DNA of 64,000 nucleotides from Methanospirillum hungatei JF-1 (GTDB lineage Archaea; Halobacteriota; Methanomicrobia; Methanomicrobiales; Methanospirillaceae), in contig NC_007796.1 of assembly GCF_000013445.1 (NCBI RefSeq), positions 1,524,936 through 1,588,935 on the forward strand, written 5' to 3'. Position 1 is the first letter of the stretch, and the number at the start of each line of letters is the position of its first letter. The notes below the pieces were generated by a model that worked only from the letters and a program-made list of their open reading frames with translations, was not told where the DNA came from and did no database searches. The position numbers and the translations under genes are program-made. Below, piece by piece: positions 8,553 to 18,700 of the stretch.

Positions 8553-8868
8553 ATTCCATTTCTATAAGAGGGGTTCATTGGATAACCAGGATTATTCAGA
8601 CAATAGATTTTGGAAAAAAGCAGTAATTACAAAATTCTAATAATTTTTTCAGATAATCAATTCGTTGAGAGAAACCAGGTGAGATCGGATAATCTCTGAA
8701 TCATCCAAAACAGACACTAATGGAGCTGCCGGAAAGGAGGGATCTCTGTCTTGGTTTATTCAGGTGTGGAGATTACACGATCCTGATTGTCTGTCATTTC
8801 TTCATGACCGCAGATGATAACCAATAGTTACCATCAAATTCAGACAATAGTGACGACCTGCATGACCA

Positions 8869-9012
8869 TTATAATTTATTATCTGTGATATCATTCACTT
8901 GAACAGTACCCATCAGCTGAGTATCATCTTCTGGAACATCCATATATTTCCAAAGAAATTCCGGAATGAGATCCAGTGCCAATACCCCTCTGATAGATGC
9001 ATGACTTCCCAT
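8869..9012 (-). CDS. Small protein, 47 aa, strong ribosome binding site
   Basis: Too short for ordinary gene calling. The ATG at 9012 is preceded on the minus strand by AAGGAGGTCAC, an excellent Shine-Dalgarno. The protein begins MGSHASIRGVLALDLIPEFL and ends VNDITDNKL; it is acidic in its second half (VPEDDTQ). No family recognised. It is third in a minus-strand row with the 72- and 45-codon frames just upstream, so a small-protein operon is likely. Confidence 0.55.
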   Translation of the reverse strand: MGSHASIRGVLALDLIPEFLWKYMDVPEDDTQLMGTVQVNDITDNKL

Positions 9013-9142
9013 GTGACCTCCTTGTGTGAACTGATTTTATCCGCCTAAACAAAGATGATGTATCTTTGTTTGAATATTCATCCAACAGACCGATCCATTT
9101 AGACGGTTCGGAATGTATGGAAGATTGCGAGGTTTCATCCAT
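8924..9142 (-). CDS. Possible small protein overlapping its neighbours
   Basis: 72 codons. Its ATG overlaps the stop of the 45-aa gene (TGATG), which favours coupled translation, and its first 40 residues (MDETSQSSIHSEPSKWIGLL) look protein-like. Its second half lies over the 47-aa gene in another frame and looks random there, so it may be a truncated or spurious frame. Low confidence. Confidence 0.3.
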   Translation of the reverse strand: MDETSQSSIHSEPSKWIGLLDEYSNKDTSSLFRRIKSVHTRRSHGKSCIYQRGIGTGSHSGISLEIYGCSRR

Positions 9143-9279
9143 CAGTGATGGAGATGCTCGTCAAGGTTTTTAATGTGACTGATGAGAGCTTCCAGGTCCC
9201 GTTGAACGTGTTCGATATCCCCATGAACATGGAAGAGCTCATCTTTCATATGAGAGATGAGATCTGATTTTTCACTCAT
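9142..9279 (-). CDS. Small charged helical protein, 45 aa
   Basis: ATG at 9279 with AGGAG about 7 nt upstream on the minus strand. The sequence MSEKSDLISHMKDELFHVHG continues as a single amphipathic helix with hydrophobic residues in a 3-4 rhythm and ends HLHH. It could form a coiled coil. No family recognised. Probably the first gene of a small-protein row reading left. Confidence 0.55.
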   Translation of the reverse strand: MSEKSDLISHMKDELFHVHGDIEHVQRDLEALISHIKNLDEHLHH

Positions 9280-9382
9280 TCAATACTCCTGGTTTGGGAT
9301 TTTCACTCCCGCATATCACTTTCTGTTTTTTGGTAGAGATGAGAGGTGACCGAAAAAATTTCTGAAAGAAAAAAGTGACAGG

Positions 9383-9529
9383 CTATGAATTCAGAACAGA
9401 GGGGACTGACTCATGAAACTCAGCAAAAATCTTCATAACCCTCCCTTCAGTATCCCGATATGAAGTTGCGTACAAGAAGATCTCCTGTTCTCTGTCTCTG
9501 CAGGTAATGGTGAACGAATTCCCTGTCAC
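9383..9529 (-). CDS. Possible small protein, 48 aa, GTG start
   Basis: The frame from GTG at 9529 reads VTGNSFTITCRDREQEIFLY and onwards with a natural-looking strand/helix pattern to a TAG at 9383. The same frame continues protein-like upstream of an in-frame TGA (9539-9541 region), so this may be the 3' half of a decayed gene, and that upstream part would overlap the MarR promoter. No good ribosome binding site. Confidence 0.3.
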   Translation of the reverse strand: MTGNSFTITCRDREQEIFLYATSYRDTEGRVMKIFAEFHESVPSVLNS

Positions 9530-9620
9530 ATACCCGGTTCAGGGCATCATATCATTACAGATCCTCCGGATTTTATCAGGAAGAGGAAACCAGATGTTTA
9601 GGAATACATATATTCTATAA

Positions 9621-9659
9621 GTTTAAATATCTGCATATCAAATAGTTTGTTGTTCAAAC
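9621..9659 (+). promoter_or_regulatory. Promoter and probable operator of the MarR/ATPase pair
   Basis: GTTTAAATAT at 9621-9630 is a good TATA box. About 15 bp further on, GTTTG-TTGTT-CAAAC at 9645-9659 is a perfect 5-bp inverted repeat with a 5-bp spacer, placed near the expected transcription start. That position suits autorepression by the MarR protein (inference). Confidence 0.45.
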
Positions 9660-9685
9660 ATTATGATGTTCGAAGTGAAATGATC

Positions 9686-10114
9686 ATGACAGAAAAAGAT
9701 CAGCTCAGAGAAGAGTTAAACGAAAAACTCGTTGAGTTCTTTGACCGTTTCACATCATGGGAATCATCGGTCATTGAATCTGGAAATATGAAGATATCTG
9801 ATGCCCATGCCATTGAGATTCTTGGTCATCACGGCCGGATGAATATGAAAGAACTGGCAGGCAGACTTGGTATCACCACCGGGACCACCACCATTGCTGT
9901 TGATCGCCTGGAGAGGGGAGGATTTGCCAGACGGGTCAGGGCAGAACATGACCGGCGATCCTATATTATTGAACTAACCGAGGATGGTGCACTGGCATAT
10001 GAAGAGCATCACCGCCATCACCTGAACCTGGCAGGAGAAATTGCCTCGATCCTCGGGGAAGATGAGACCAGGGCTTTCATTGAAATTTTGCACAAAATAA
10101 ATGAGCATATTTAA
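9686..10114 (+). CDS. MarR-family transcriptional regulator
   Basis: 142 aa from the ATG at 9686, which has AAGTGA 7 nt upstream; the frame is also open to a TTG at 9647 and an ATG at 9680. Winged helix with MNMKELAGRLGITTGTTTIA (recognition helix) and wing RRVRAEHDRRSYIIELTEDG, the DxRxxxxxLT pattern of MarR proteins. His-rich EEHHRHHLNL near the C-terminal dimer helix might bind metal. It is followed at once by a heavy-metal ATPase gene and probably controls it in response to metal or stress. Confidence 0.88.
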   Translation: MTEKDQLREELNEKLVEFFDRFTSWESSVIESGNMKISDAHAIEILGHHGRMNMKELAGRLGITTGTTTIAVDRLERGGFARRVRAEHDRRSYIIELTEDGALAYEEHHRHHLNLAGEIASILGEDETRAFIEILHKINEHI

Positions 10115-10130
10115 AGCAGGTGGCTCACCC

Positions 10131-12062
10131 ATGACTTCTGGAACGAGTACCTGTGATAGGAAGACCTGCTGCTCTCATGATTGTGGGTGTACCCATGACC
10201 ATGCGGAAGAGGACCTGAAAAAGACTATCATACGGCTGCTGGTATCCGGCTTTTTTGTCTTCATCGCCGTTCTGACTGAATATACTATCATCTCAGTTGC
10301 AGACGTCCAGATCCCGGCAGCTCTTGCAGCCCTTGCCCTCACTGCCTACCCAATCATTAAGGAAGCAATCCTGGGAATTAGCAGAAAAGAATGGAATGTC
10401 TGTGAACTTGCTGCCCTTGCTCTTGTTGCAGCGGTGCTGATTGGAGAATTTACTGCTGCTGCTGAAATTGCACTCATTCTCACAATAGGAGAACTGGTGG
10501 AAGACTACCTCTTTACCAGGACGAAAAAAGACCTGAATATGATGGTGCAGGCAGCCCCCACGACAGCCAGTCTCATTTTGAATGAAAAGATTCACGAAAT
10601 ACCAGTTGAGGATATCAGAGCCGGTGACCAGCTCATGATCCATCCGGGTGAGAGAATTCCTGTGGATGGGTATATCGTCACCGGGCATTCGGACGTGGAC
10701 GAATCCTTCCGCACCGGAGAAAGTCTCCCAATCAACAAAAAACCCGGAGATGCTGTATACTCGGGAAGTATGAATCTTGACGGGGCACTGGTCATTTCCG
10801 CATCAAACCCTGCCACTCAGTCATCCTATGCAAAAGTTGTGGAACTGGTAAGAGAGGCAGGACTTCGAAGGCCTCCGTCCCACCCGATGATAGATCGGTT
10901 TGCGGGTTATTACACTCCGGTCATTCTCATCATTGCCGGTATGATTGCCCTTGCAACCGGTGACATAACCAGGGGGATCACCGTGCTTATTGTCTCCTGT
11001 CCCTGTGCACTCCTCCTTGCCACCCCGTCTGCTGTCCTTGCAGCAATCGGCCCTGCAGCGAAGCGGGGGATTCTTATAAAAAGCGGAAAATTCCTGGAGG
11101 TATGCAAGCAGATTACCATATTTGTTTTTGATAAAACCGGAACCCTGACATCAGGTGAGATGAAAGTAACATCAGTCATCCCTGAAAAGGGACATACAGA
11201 AGAGGAAATTCTTACCATAGCCGCCTCTGCTGAGCGTTCTTCCCCCCACCCTATTGCGAAATCCATCAGAGAAGAAGCCCGAAAACGGGGTATTCAGATC
11301 CCTCAGGTGGGCACAGCACGGCACATTCCCGGTAAAGGAGTAGAGGATATATGGAACGGGATGCCAATTCTCGTCGGAAGCAGAGAATTTTTAGAGGAAC
11401 GCTCTGTACCTCTTCCCAAGAAGCCTCATTCAAATCAGGAGCCGACCCATGCCAATGAGACCGAGGTTCTCGTTGCTCAAAACAATGAATATATTGGTAC
11501 ACTATACATCTCCGATACGCTGCACACCGATACCAGAGAGGCCGTTACATCTCTGAAGCAGATCGGAGTATATAAATATGCATTGGTTACCGGAGACCAT
11601 ACAAACGTAGCCCGATCTATTGCAGCAGAACTCCATATCCCTGATGACATGACTTTTTCCGGACTTCTTCCACAGGATAAAGAGACATATATCGCAAGAC
11701 TTCAGGAACAGGGGGAGGTTGTATGTTTTATTGGAGATGGAACAAATGACGGTCCTGCACTAGTCAGGGCTGACCTTGGGGTTGGAATCGGAAGTCGTGC
11801 AAATACCCTTGCCCTGGAGAGCTCAGGAGTCATTCTCATGGAAAAGGGTCTTTCAGCCCTTCCGTTATTTATCCGGTTAGGCAGAAAAACCAGCCAGACG
11901 ATAGCACAAAATATCGGTCTTGCCCTGTTCCTGAATCTCTTCCTTATTAGTATCGCTGCCGGCGGGGCTATAACCCCGGTCATGGGGGCAATCGGTCATC
12001 AGCTGGCGACCATAGTGGTACTTATAAACTCAATCAGACTCTCCTGTTCCCTCCCGGCATAA
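10131..12062 (+). CDS. Heavy-metal P1B-type ATPase (Zn/Cd/Pb or related export)
   Basis: 643 aa from the ATG at 10131 with GCAGGTGG 7 nt upstream; the frame also opens at 10101 inside the MarR gene. N-terminus is short and metal-binding (CDRKTCCSHDCGCTHDH) in place of an HMA domain. Eight membrane helices are expected. Key motifs: TGES actuator loop, SCPCALLLATPSA in helix 6 (CPC metal site), phosphorylation site DKTGTLTSGE, HP motif SSPHPIAKSI, and hinge GDGTNDGPAL. The CPC plus the Cys/His N-terminus fit a ZntA/CadA-like efflux pump. Operon with the MarR gene. Confidence 0.93.
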   Translation: MTSGTSTCDRKTCCSHDCGCTHDHAEEDLKKTIIRLLVSGFFVFIAVLTEYTIISVADVQIPAALAALALTAYPIIKEAILGISRKEWNVCELAALALVAAVLIGEFTAAAEIALILTIGELVEDYLFTRTKKDLNMMVQAAPTTASLILNEKIHEIPVEDIRAGDQLMIHPGERIPVDGYIVTGHSDVDESFRTGESLPINKKPGDAVYSGSMNLDGALVISASNPATQSSYAKVVELVREAGLRRPPSHPMIDRFAGYYTPVILIIAGMIALATGDITRGITVLIVSCPCALLLATPSAVLAAIGPAAKRGILIKSGKFLEVCKQITIFVFDKTGTLTSGEMKVTSVIPEKGHTEEEILTIAASAERSSPHPIAKSIREEARKRGIQIPQVGTARHIPGKGVEDIWNGMPILVGSREFLEERSVPLPKKPHSNQEPTHANETEVLVAQNNEYIGTLYISDTLHTDTREAVTSLKQIGVYKYALVTGDHTNVARSIAAELHIPDDMTFSGLLPQDKETYIARLQEQGEVVCFIGDGTNDGPALVRADLGVGIGSRANTLALESSGVILMEKGLSALPLFIRLGRKTSQTIAQNIGLALFLNLFLISIAAGGAITPVMGAIGHQLATIVVLINSIRLSCSLPA

Positions 12063-12224
12063 CCTTTTTCTGCATAGCATATATTCCCATATACACGAAT
12101 TATACGAATACTATCGGAACAAGCTATCAGTACAGAGGCGAAGTGTTTTATAGTGATAAATGGTTAATCAGTACTATCCGTAATGGTTTTCCGGTTATCT
12201 GCATCATTAGATGCAAAAATCAGA

Positions 12225-12236
12225 CCATATAAAAAA
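12225..12236 (+). promoter_or_regulatory. TATA box of the first receiver-kinase gene
   Basis: CCATATAAAAAA lies about 33 bp before the ATG at 12269, which places the transcript start close to the start codon (short or absent leader). The 12063-12224 stretch holds no gene. Confidence 0.4.
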
Positions 12237-12268
12237 TACGCTGACAGAATTCATCCCCCCAAAAAACC

Positions 12269-15200
12269 ATGATCCATATCCTCTATGTAGATGATGAAGA
12301 ACTCCTTTTGGACCTTGCAAAACTATTTCTTGAGAGGAGCGGAGAATTTGTCGTTGACACCTCAATAACTGCTGTGGATCTTGCAGAATCACCATCAATC
12401 AGATCCTATGATGCCATCATATCAGATTATCTGATGCCTGATATGGATGGTATCGAATTTTTAAAAAAAATCAGGGAGAAATATCCGGAAATGCCCTTCA
12501 TCCTCTTCACTGGCCGGGGGAGAGAAGAGGTAGTTATTGAAGCCATTAATAACGGGGCTGATTTTTATCTGCAGAAGGGAGGAGACCCGAAAGCCCAGTT
12601 TGCTGAGCTCAGTCACAAGGTCATACAGGCAGTGAAACGAAGACAGGCTGAAAAAGAACTCCTTGAATCAGAGCAGCAGTTTTCAAAGGCGTTCCATGCA
12701 AATCCTGCAATTGCGGGGCTGTCTGATCTTGCAACCGGCAGATATGTTGATGTGAATGATGCATTTCTCGAGCGGTTATCATATACACGGGATGAGGTCA
12801 TTGGAAAAACGTCTCTGGAACTCAATGTCCTGACACCAGAGAAACGAAAAGAACTTATCCATGAACTGGAGACCAAGGGGCATCTTCACAATTACGAGAC
12901 CGAAATCAGGACCCGTACAGGAGAAATTCTCCATGTCCTCATATCAGGCGATATCATACTCTCTGGTGAGGATAAACTCCTGCTTGTCCAGGCGGTAGAT
13001 ATTACCGATCGGATAACCAGTGAAGAAGCGCTCCGTGAGAGTGAATACCGGCTTCGTTCCTTTATTGAAAATACAGCAGATGCAGTCATTCTGATCGATG
13101 AGGAAGGAGAGATTATCGAATGGAATCCTGCTGCTGAAAGAATTTCAGGCATTTTAAAAGATGAAGCACGGGGGATGAAGGCATGGGACATTATGCCCCG
13201 GATGATGCTCCCAGAAAGAAAAACCAGGCACCATCTGGAAGAGATGGAGGCACGGATAAAAGAATCCCTGAAAACCGGAATACCGGCATCACAGCAACCG
13301 GTCATTTCGGAGATCATCGGCCCGGACGGTTTAACCAGATATATTCGACAGGTCACCTTTCCTATCCCGACCAGTAAGGGGTACAGGTTTGGAATCATCA
13401 TAGAGGATATAACCAGACAAAAAATCACTGAGGAACAGGCCGAAAGAAATCTCTTAAATCTGCAGAGAAGCCAGAGCATAGCCCATGTGGGCACCTGGAC
13501 GCTTGATATTGCCACCCAACGGTTCTCTGCATCTGAAGAAGCCCTGGCCTTGTTTGGATATCCACCCGATTCCACCCCTTCATTAGATGAAATTGTCCAC
13601 ATGATCCATCCCGAAGACCGGATACGGATACGGGATGTATTCGAAAGTGCCCTCTCAACCGGGAAGTCCTACAATACCGAGATGAGGATCATTCTCCCGA
13701 AAACTGGAGAGCAACGCTATCTCTACTCATTTGGAGAGGCTGAAACCGATGAAGAGGGCAGGCCGGTCAGGGTATTTGGTGTCAATCAGGATATTACCGA
13801 ACTGAAAAAGACATCATTCGCTCTTAAAGAGCAGGAGAACCAGTTCAGACATATTATTGACAACCTTCCCATATCCATAAGCATAGTCACTCCTGATGGC
13901 ACCATCCGGTATGCAAACCCCCAGGCAATGACTCTTTTTGAATTTTCCAGCATGGATGAACTGTACAATACCAAGGCTCCTGATGTCTGGGCTGACCCGG
14001 GGCGGCGTCAGCTCTGGCTTGAAACCCTTCAAAAGAATGGCATTGTCACAAACTTTGAGATGGATCTGAAGACCCCGTCAGGAAAGAAATTCTGGGCGAT
14101 TGGATTTGGGATTTTTATCACCTATGAAGGTGAGATGTGCATATTGTCAGCTCACCACGATATCACTGACCGGAAACGTGCAGAGGATGAACTCAAAAAG
14201 CGTGAAGAACAGTATCGATTTATAACCGAGAATTCCATCGATGTCATCTGGACCATGGACCTTTCAGGCCGGTTCACCTATATCAGCCCCTCTGTCTGGC
14301 ATCTCCGGGGATATACACCACAGGAAGTGATGGAAAGTACTCTGGAAGAGACCATAAGCCCATCATCCATTGACATGGTAAAGAAAATACTAGAGGATGC
14401 ACAGATGCTGATAAAACAGGGAATGGCTGTACCCCAACAAACCTTTGAGGTTGAACAGCCCTGTAAAGACGGATCCAGCGTGTGGACCGAGGTAATTGCA
14501 AGACCACTCTATGACAAATGGGGCGATCCCATCGGGTTTATCGGAGTCAGCAGGGATATCACGAAACGAAGAGAGGCAGAAGAGACGTTACGGGACAATG
14601 AGATAAAGTTCATCTCAATATTTAACCAGACTCCTGACCCCATCCTTATCATAGACAGTTCCGGGAAAATTCTTGAAGTAAATCATGGATTTCATGACAT
14701 GTTCGGCCTTTCTGATGCCGATGTTCTGGGAAAACAGGTGGACGCGATACCGGCGGTATCTGCAGTGGCGGGAAGCGATATTCTTAAAGAACGGACCGGG
14801 AGAGGCGATGAGGTATACCGAAAGGAGATGATACTCACAAACCGGATGAATACACAGATCATTGCCGAGGTTGCATGGTCACAATTACTTATTCATGGTC
14901 AACCCTGTCTGCTTATTCAGATTCATGACATCAGTGAGATCAGAAAAGCCCATGATGCTGCCCAGAAGGCAAATAATAAACTCAACATCTTATCGAGCAT
15001 CACCCGTCATGATATCCTCAACCGGGTCATGATTGCATCGCTTTATAGTGATGAGATCAAAGAATCAGTATCAGATCCCACCATTCTGAAGTATCTGAAC
15101 GCCATCTCTCAGGCGTCAGCGGATATTGAACACCTGATCAGGTTTACCAAAGAATACCAGGACCTGGGAACGGCAGCTCCTGCATGGCAACAGATCCAGT

Positions 15201-15604
15201 CGGTATTCAGTCAGCCGGGAATCATCAATCTCACAAAAGGCATCAGAATTGACTCATATCTCGGAAAGCTAGAGATATATGCAGATCTCATGCTCGAGAG
15301 AGTGCTTTATAATCTGGTTGAGAACTCAGTCAGGCATGGACAGAATCTCACTCATATCACAGTAGCATACGAAGTTCGGGACACCGACTGCATCCTCACC
15401 TATGAAGATGATGGCGGTGGTGTTCCGGTAGAAGAGAAGGAAAAAATATTTGAAAGGGGGTTTGGGAAAAACACAGGAATGGGATTGTTTTTAATCAGGG
15501 AGATTCTCTCAATCACCGGGATAGAGATCCATGAGACCGGCATCTATGGTTCAGGTGTACGATTTGAGATCCGGGTTCCATCTGGAAAATGGCGCCAGGA
15601 ATAG
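12269..15604 (+). CDS. Receiver-PAS-histidine kinase hybrid (about six PAS domains)
   Basis: 1111 aa, no membrane segments, so cytosolic. Residues 1-125 are a receiver (ILYVDDEELL; phospho-acceptor Asp53 in ISDYLMPDMDG). Six PAS-type segments follow to about 890, each closed by a DIT-type linker (VDITDRITSEEAL, DITRQKITEE, DITELKK, DITDRKRAE, DITKRREAE). The kinase core begins with SITRHDILN (His914), has N-box NLVENSVRHG and G-boxes EDDGGGVPVEE and NTGMGLFLIREIL, and ends with GVRFEIRVPSGKW. The receiver-first order suggests an upstream kinase feeds this one. Transcribed alone, about 120 bp before the next kinase. Confidence 0.93.
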   Translation: MIHILYVDDEELLLDLAKLFLERSGEFVVDTSITAVDLAESPSIRSYDAIISDYLMPDMDGIEFLKKIREKYPEMPFILFTGRGREEVVIEAINNGADFYLQKGGDPKAQFAELSHKVIQAVKRRQAEKELLESEQQFSKAFHANPAIAGLSDLATGRYVDVNDAFLERLSYTRDEVIGKTSLELNVLTPEKRKELIHELETKGHLHNYETEIRTRTGEILHVLISGDIILSGEDKLLLVQAVDITDRITSEEALRESEYRLRSFIENTADAVILIDEEGEIIEWNPAAERISGILKDEARGMKAWDIMPRMMLPERKTRHHLEEMEARIKESLKTGIPASQQPVISEIIGPDGLTRYIRQVTFPIPTSKGYRFGIIIEDITRQKITEEQAERNLLNLQRSQSIAHVGTWTLDIATQRFSASEEALALFGYPPDSTPSLDEIVHMIHPEDRIRIRDVFESALSTGKSYNTEMRIILPKTGEQRYLYSFGEAETDEEGRPVRVFGVNQDITELKKTSFALKEQENQFRHIIDNLPISISIVTPDGTIRYANPQAMTLFEFSSMDELYNTKAPDVWADPGRRQLWLETLQKNGIVTNFEMDLKTPSGKKFWAIGFGIFITYEGEMCILSAHHDITDRKRAEDELKKREEQYRFITENSIDVIWTMDLSGRFTYISPSVWHLRGYTPQEVMESTLEETISPSSIDMVKKILEDAQMLIKQGMAVPQQTFEVEQPCKDGSSVWTEVIARPLYDKWGDPIGFIGVSRDITKRREAEETLRDNEIKFISIFNQTPDPILIIDSSGKILEVNHGFHDMFGLSDADVLGKQVDAIPAVSAVAGSDILKERTGRGDEVYRKEMILTNRMNTQIIAEVAWSQLLIHGQPCLLIQIHDISEIRKAHDAAQKANNKLNILSSITRHDILNRVMIASLYSDEIKESVSDPTILKYLNAISQASADIEHLIRFTKEYQDLGTAAPAWQQIQSVFSQPGIINLTKGIRIDSYLGKLEIYADLMLERVLYNLVENSVRHGQNLTHITVAYEVRDTDCILTYEDDGGGVPVEEKEKIFERGFGKNTGMGLFLIREILSITGIEIHETGIYGSGVRFEIRVPSGKWRQE

Positions 15605-15722
15605 AGATGATACTACAACATCAAAATCCAGGAGTCCCCGTATATGATCACAGGAATACATCCCTTGACAGGATAATGCCAGAATCAGACGAAAGTGGAT
15701 ATCACAGGAGTATCTGATCGTC

Positions 15723-18700
15723 ATGGAGAAGGATGAACCTGATCTCCAAACCCGGAGTTGTATGATATCACACCTTCGTAATATCAGGATTCCAGATAAA
15801 TTACCCCTCATTCTGCTTATTGTTACCAGTGTATCTGCAATTATTATTAGTATTATCTCTCTCCAGTCAGGTTGGACAACAATATTCCAGAACCTGTACT
15901 ATTTTCCGATAATTATCGCCTGTGCATTTTATTTCCTGCGTGGCTTTCTCTTCTCCGTTATGCTCATAGTTTTTTACATCACTCTTATCTTCCTGTATAC
16001 CCGGGATCCCTCCATCCTGGCCGGGGAAGGGATACGGGCAGTTATATTCACCCTTGTTGCCGGAACAGTTACCTATCTTTCAGTTCAAAAAGAGAAAGCA
16101 ACCACAGATCTGGCAGAGCGGAATATCGAACTTCAATCGGCATATGAACAGATACAAAGTTCAGAAGAAGAACTCAAGCAGCAACTTGAGGAGATATACA
16201 CTGCACAGCAGGAGATAGATGACCGGGAACATACCTACCGTCAGCTCTTTACCTACAATAGTGCCGGCATAGCCCTTCATGAGATCATCTGTGATACTGA
16301 TGGAAATCCTGTAAACTATCGGTTTATCGAAGTAAATCCGGCATTTACTGAGTTAACCGGACTCAGGGAAGAAGAGATCATTGGCAAAACCGTCCTTGAA
16401 GTATTACCAGGAACTGAACAGTACTGGATTGATCTCTATGGCAGAGTAGCCCTGACCGGCCAGTCCGCCCATATTGAAAACTATAGCCGGGAACTTGATA
16501 AATATTTTGAAGTTACCGCCTATTCCCCAAGAAAAGGACAATTTGCTACTCTGATTCAGGACATCACCGAAAGGAGCAGACATGAGGCTCTCCTCAAAGA
16601 GACAAATGCATACCTTGAAAACCTGATCAACAATGCAAATGTTCCCATTCTTGTCTGGGACAAAAACCTTCTGATCACCAGGGCCAATCACTCATTTGAA
16701 CTCCTGAGTGGATGGAATGCTGATGATCTGAAAGGAAAAACTCTTGAAATACTCTTTCCACCGGAGAATGCAGCAGAATCAATGCGGCTTATCAGGACCA
16801 CTCATGACGGGGTCAGGTGGGATACGGTCAGACTTGCTATTCAGCACCGGAACGGCGAGATAAAAACCATCGTGTGGAATTCCTCCACCATTTATGATCC
16901 TGATGGACAGGTAATTGCAACCATTGCCCAGGGAAGAGATATCACCCAGGAGATCCACCTTGAAGAAGAGAAGGAGAAACTGACCACCCAGATTCAGGAG
17001 AATATTGCAAAACTTGCTATCCTGAATGACGGAATAAGAAATCCACTCACGATCATAACTTCTCTTATCGACATGCGAGATATGATCGATTCGGGAGAGC
17101 TGGAAAGACAGATCAGGGAGCAGGTATCACGAATCGATGATATGATCCAATCTCTGGACCAGGAATGGGTAAATTCTGTAAAGATACTGGACTATCTCAG
17201 AAAACATCATCACATTCACAAATACGCCCGGAATGGGGAAAGAATCAAGCAGAAGGGCAGCAGCCTGAAACATGAAGACCCCCAAGGGCAGTTCGTACCT
17301 GACAGCAAAACACTCTTAATTGAAGAGGTACAAGCCCAGCTCTATACGATACTGGACAGCATTGATGCTATCATCTACGTTGCTGACATGGAAACCTATG
17401 AGCTGCTCTACATTAATAAAAAGGCACGAGCAGTCTTTGGTGATGATACCGGGAGGAAATGTTATCAATGGCTGAATGAGGGCCGAAATGCCCCGTGTGA
17501 ATTCTGCACAAATATGCGGCTGGTTGTGAATGCAGAGCCTGCCGGCGTATACCGGTGGGAATGTCACAACCCATCAAATAACCGGTGGTATGACTGCCGG
17601 GACCGGGCTATCAGGTGGACAGACGGAAGACTGGTCAGGCTGGAGATAGCCACAGACGTCACCGATGAGAAATGTATAGATGATACACGAAATTACCTTC
17701 TTCATTCAGATTACCTCCAGTTCGGAGAAGACTTCTTCCAGTCTGTCGTCCGGTACCTCAAAGAGATCCTCGCAGCATCCTATGTCTCAATCGATATTCT
17801 AACCGGAAATAATGAGGCACAAACCCTTGCATCCTGTCCCGGTTTTGATGATCGTGAATCAGGGTCATTTCCGATTCATCATACCATATTCCCTCATGTT
17901 ATTGGGAAAAAGATCTGCTCATATGACCACAATGTGCACCTCGCTTTTCAGGATGATCCCCTCCTTTTGAACCTACAGGCCAATTGTTATGTCGGGACAA
18001 CAATCTGGAGTTATTCAGGAATTCCTATCGGAGTCATCTCGGTCATTTGGAAAAAGGAACCTGAAACCCTGCACCTTGCAGAACCTCTTCTCAAGATGGT
18101 GTCTGTCAGAGCATCAGGAGAGATAGAGCGTTTGCAGGCAGAAAAGCGACTAAAAGAGAATGAAACCAGAATCAGGGAGAAACTCTCCTCTCTCCTTGAA
18201 CCTGAAGGAGATATCAGCAGCCTGGACCTGGCACAGATCATTGATACCGACGAATTACAGCTTCTGATGAATGATTTTTACGCAGTCTCCGGGATTGGAG
18301 TTGCCATTATTGATCTGAAGGGAAATGTCCTGGTTGCGACCGGTTGGCAGGATATATGTGTGCAATATCACAGGATTCATCCGGAGACCTGTAAAAACTG
18401 CATTGAAAGTGATACGATCTTATCACAGGGTGTATATCCGGGTACATTCCGGTTGTACCGGTGTAAAAACAATATGTGGGATATCGCAACGCCCATTACC
18501 ATAGGAAACACCCATATTGGAAATCTGTTTCTGGGGCAGTTTTTCTTCGATGATGAAGAGATTGACAAAGAACTATTCAGAAAGCAGGCACAAACGTATG
18601 GATTTGACGAAGATGCATACATACGGGCTCTTGAGAAGGTTCCCCGGTGGAGTCATCAGACGGTTGATCATGTCATGCACTTTTACACCCGGCTTATACA

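Noticed and set aside
12892..13602. 236-codon minus-strand frame inside the first receiver-kinase
   Set aside because: Ser-rich antisense shadow of PAS-coding sequence.
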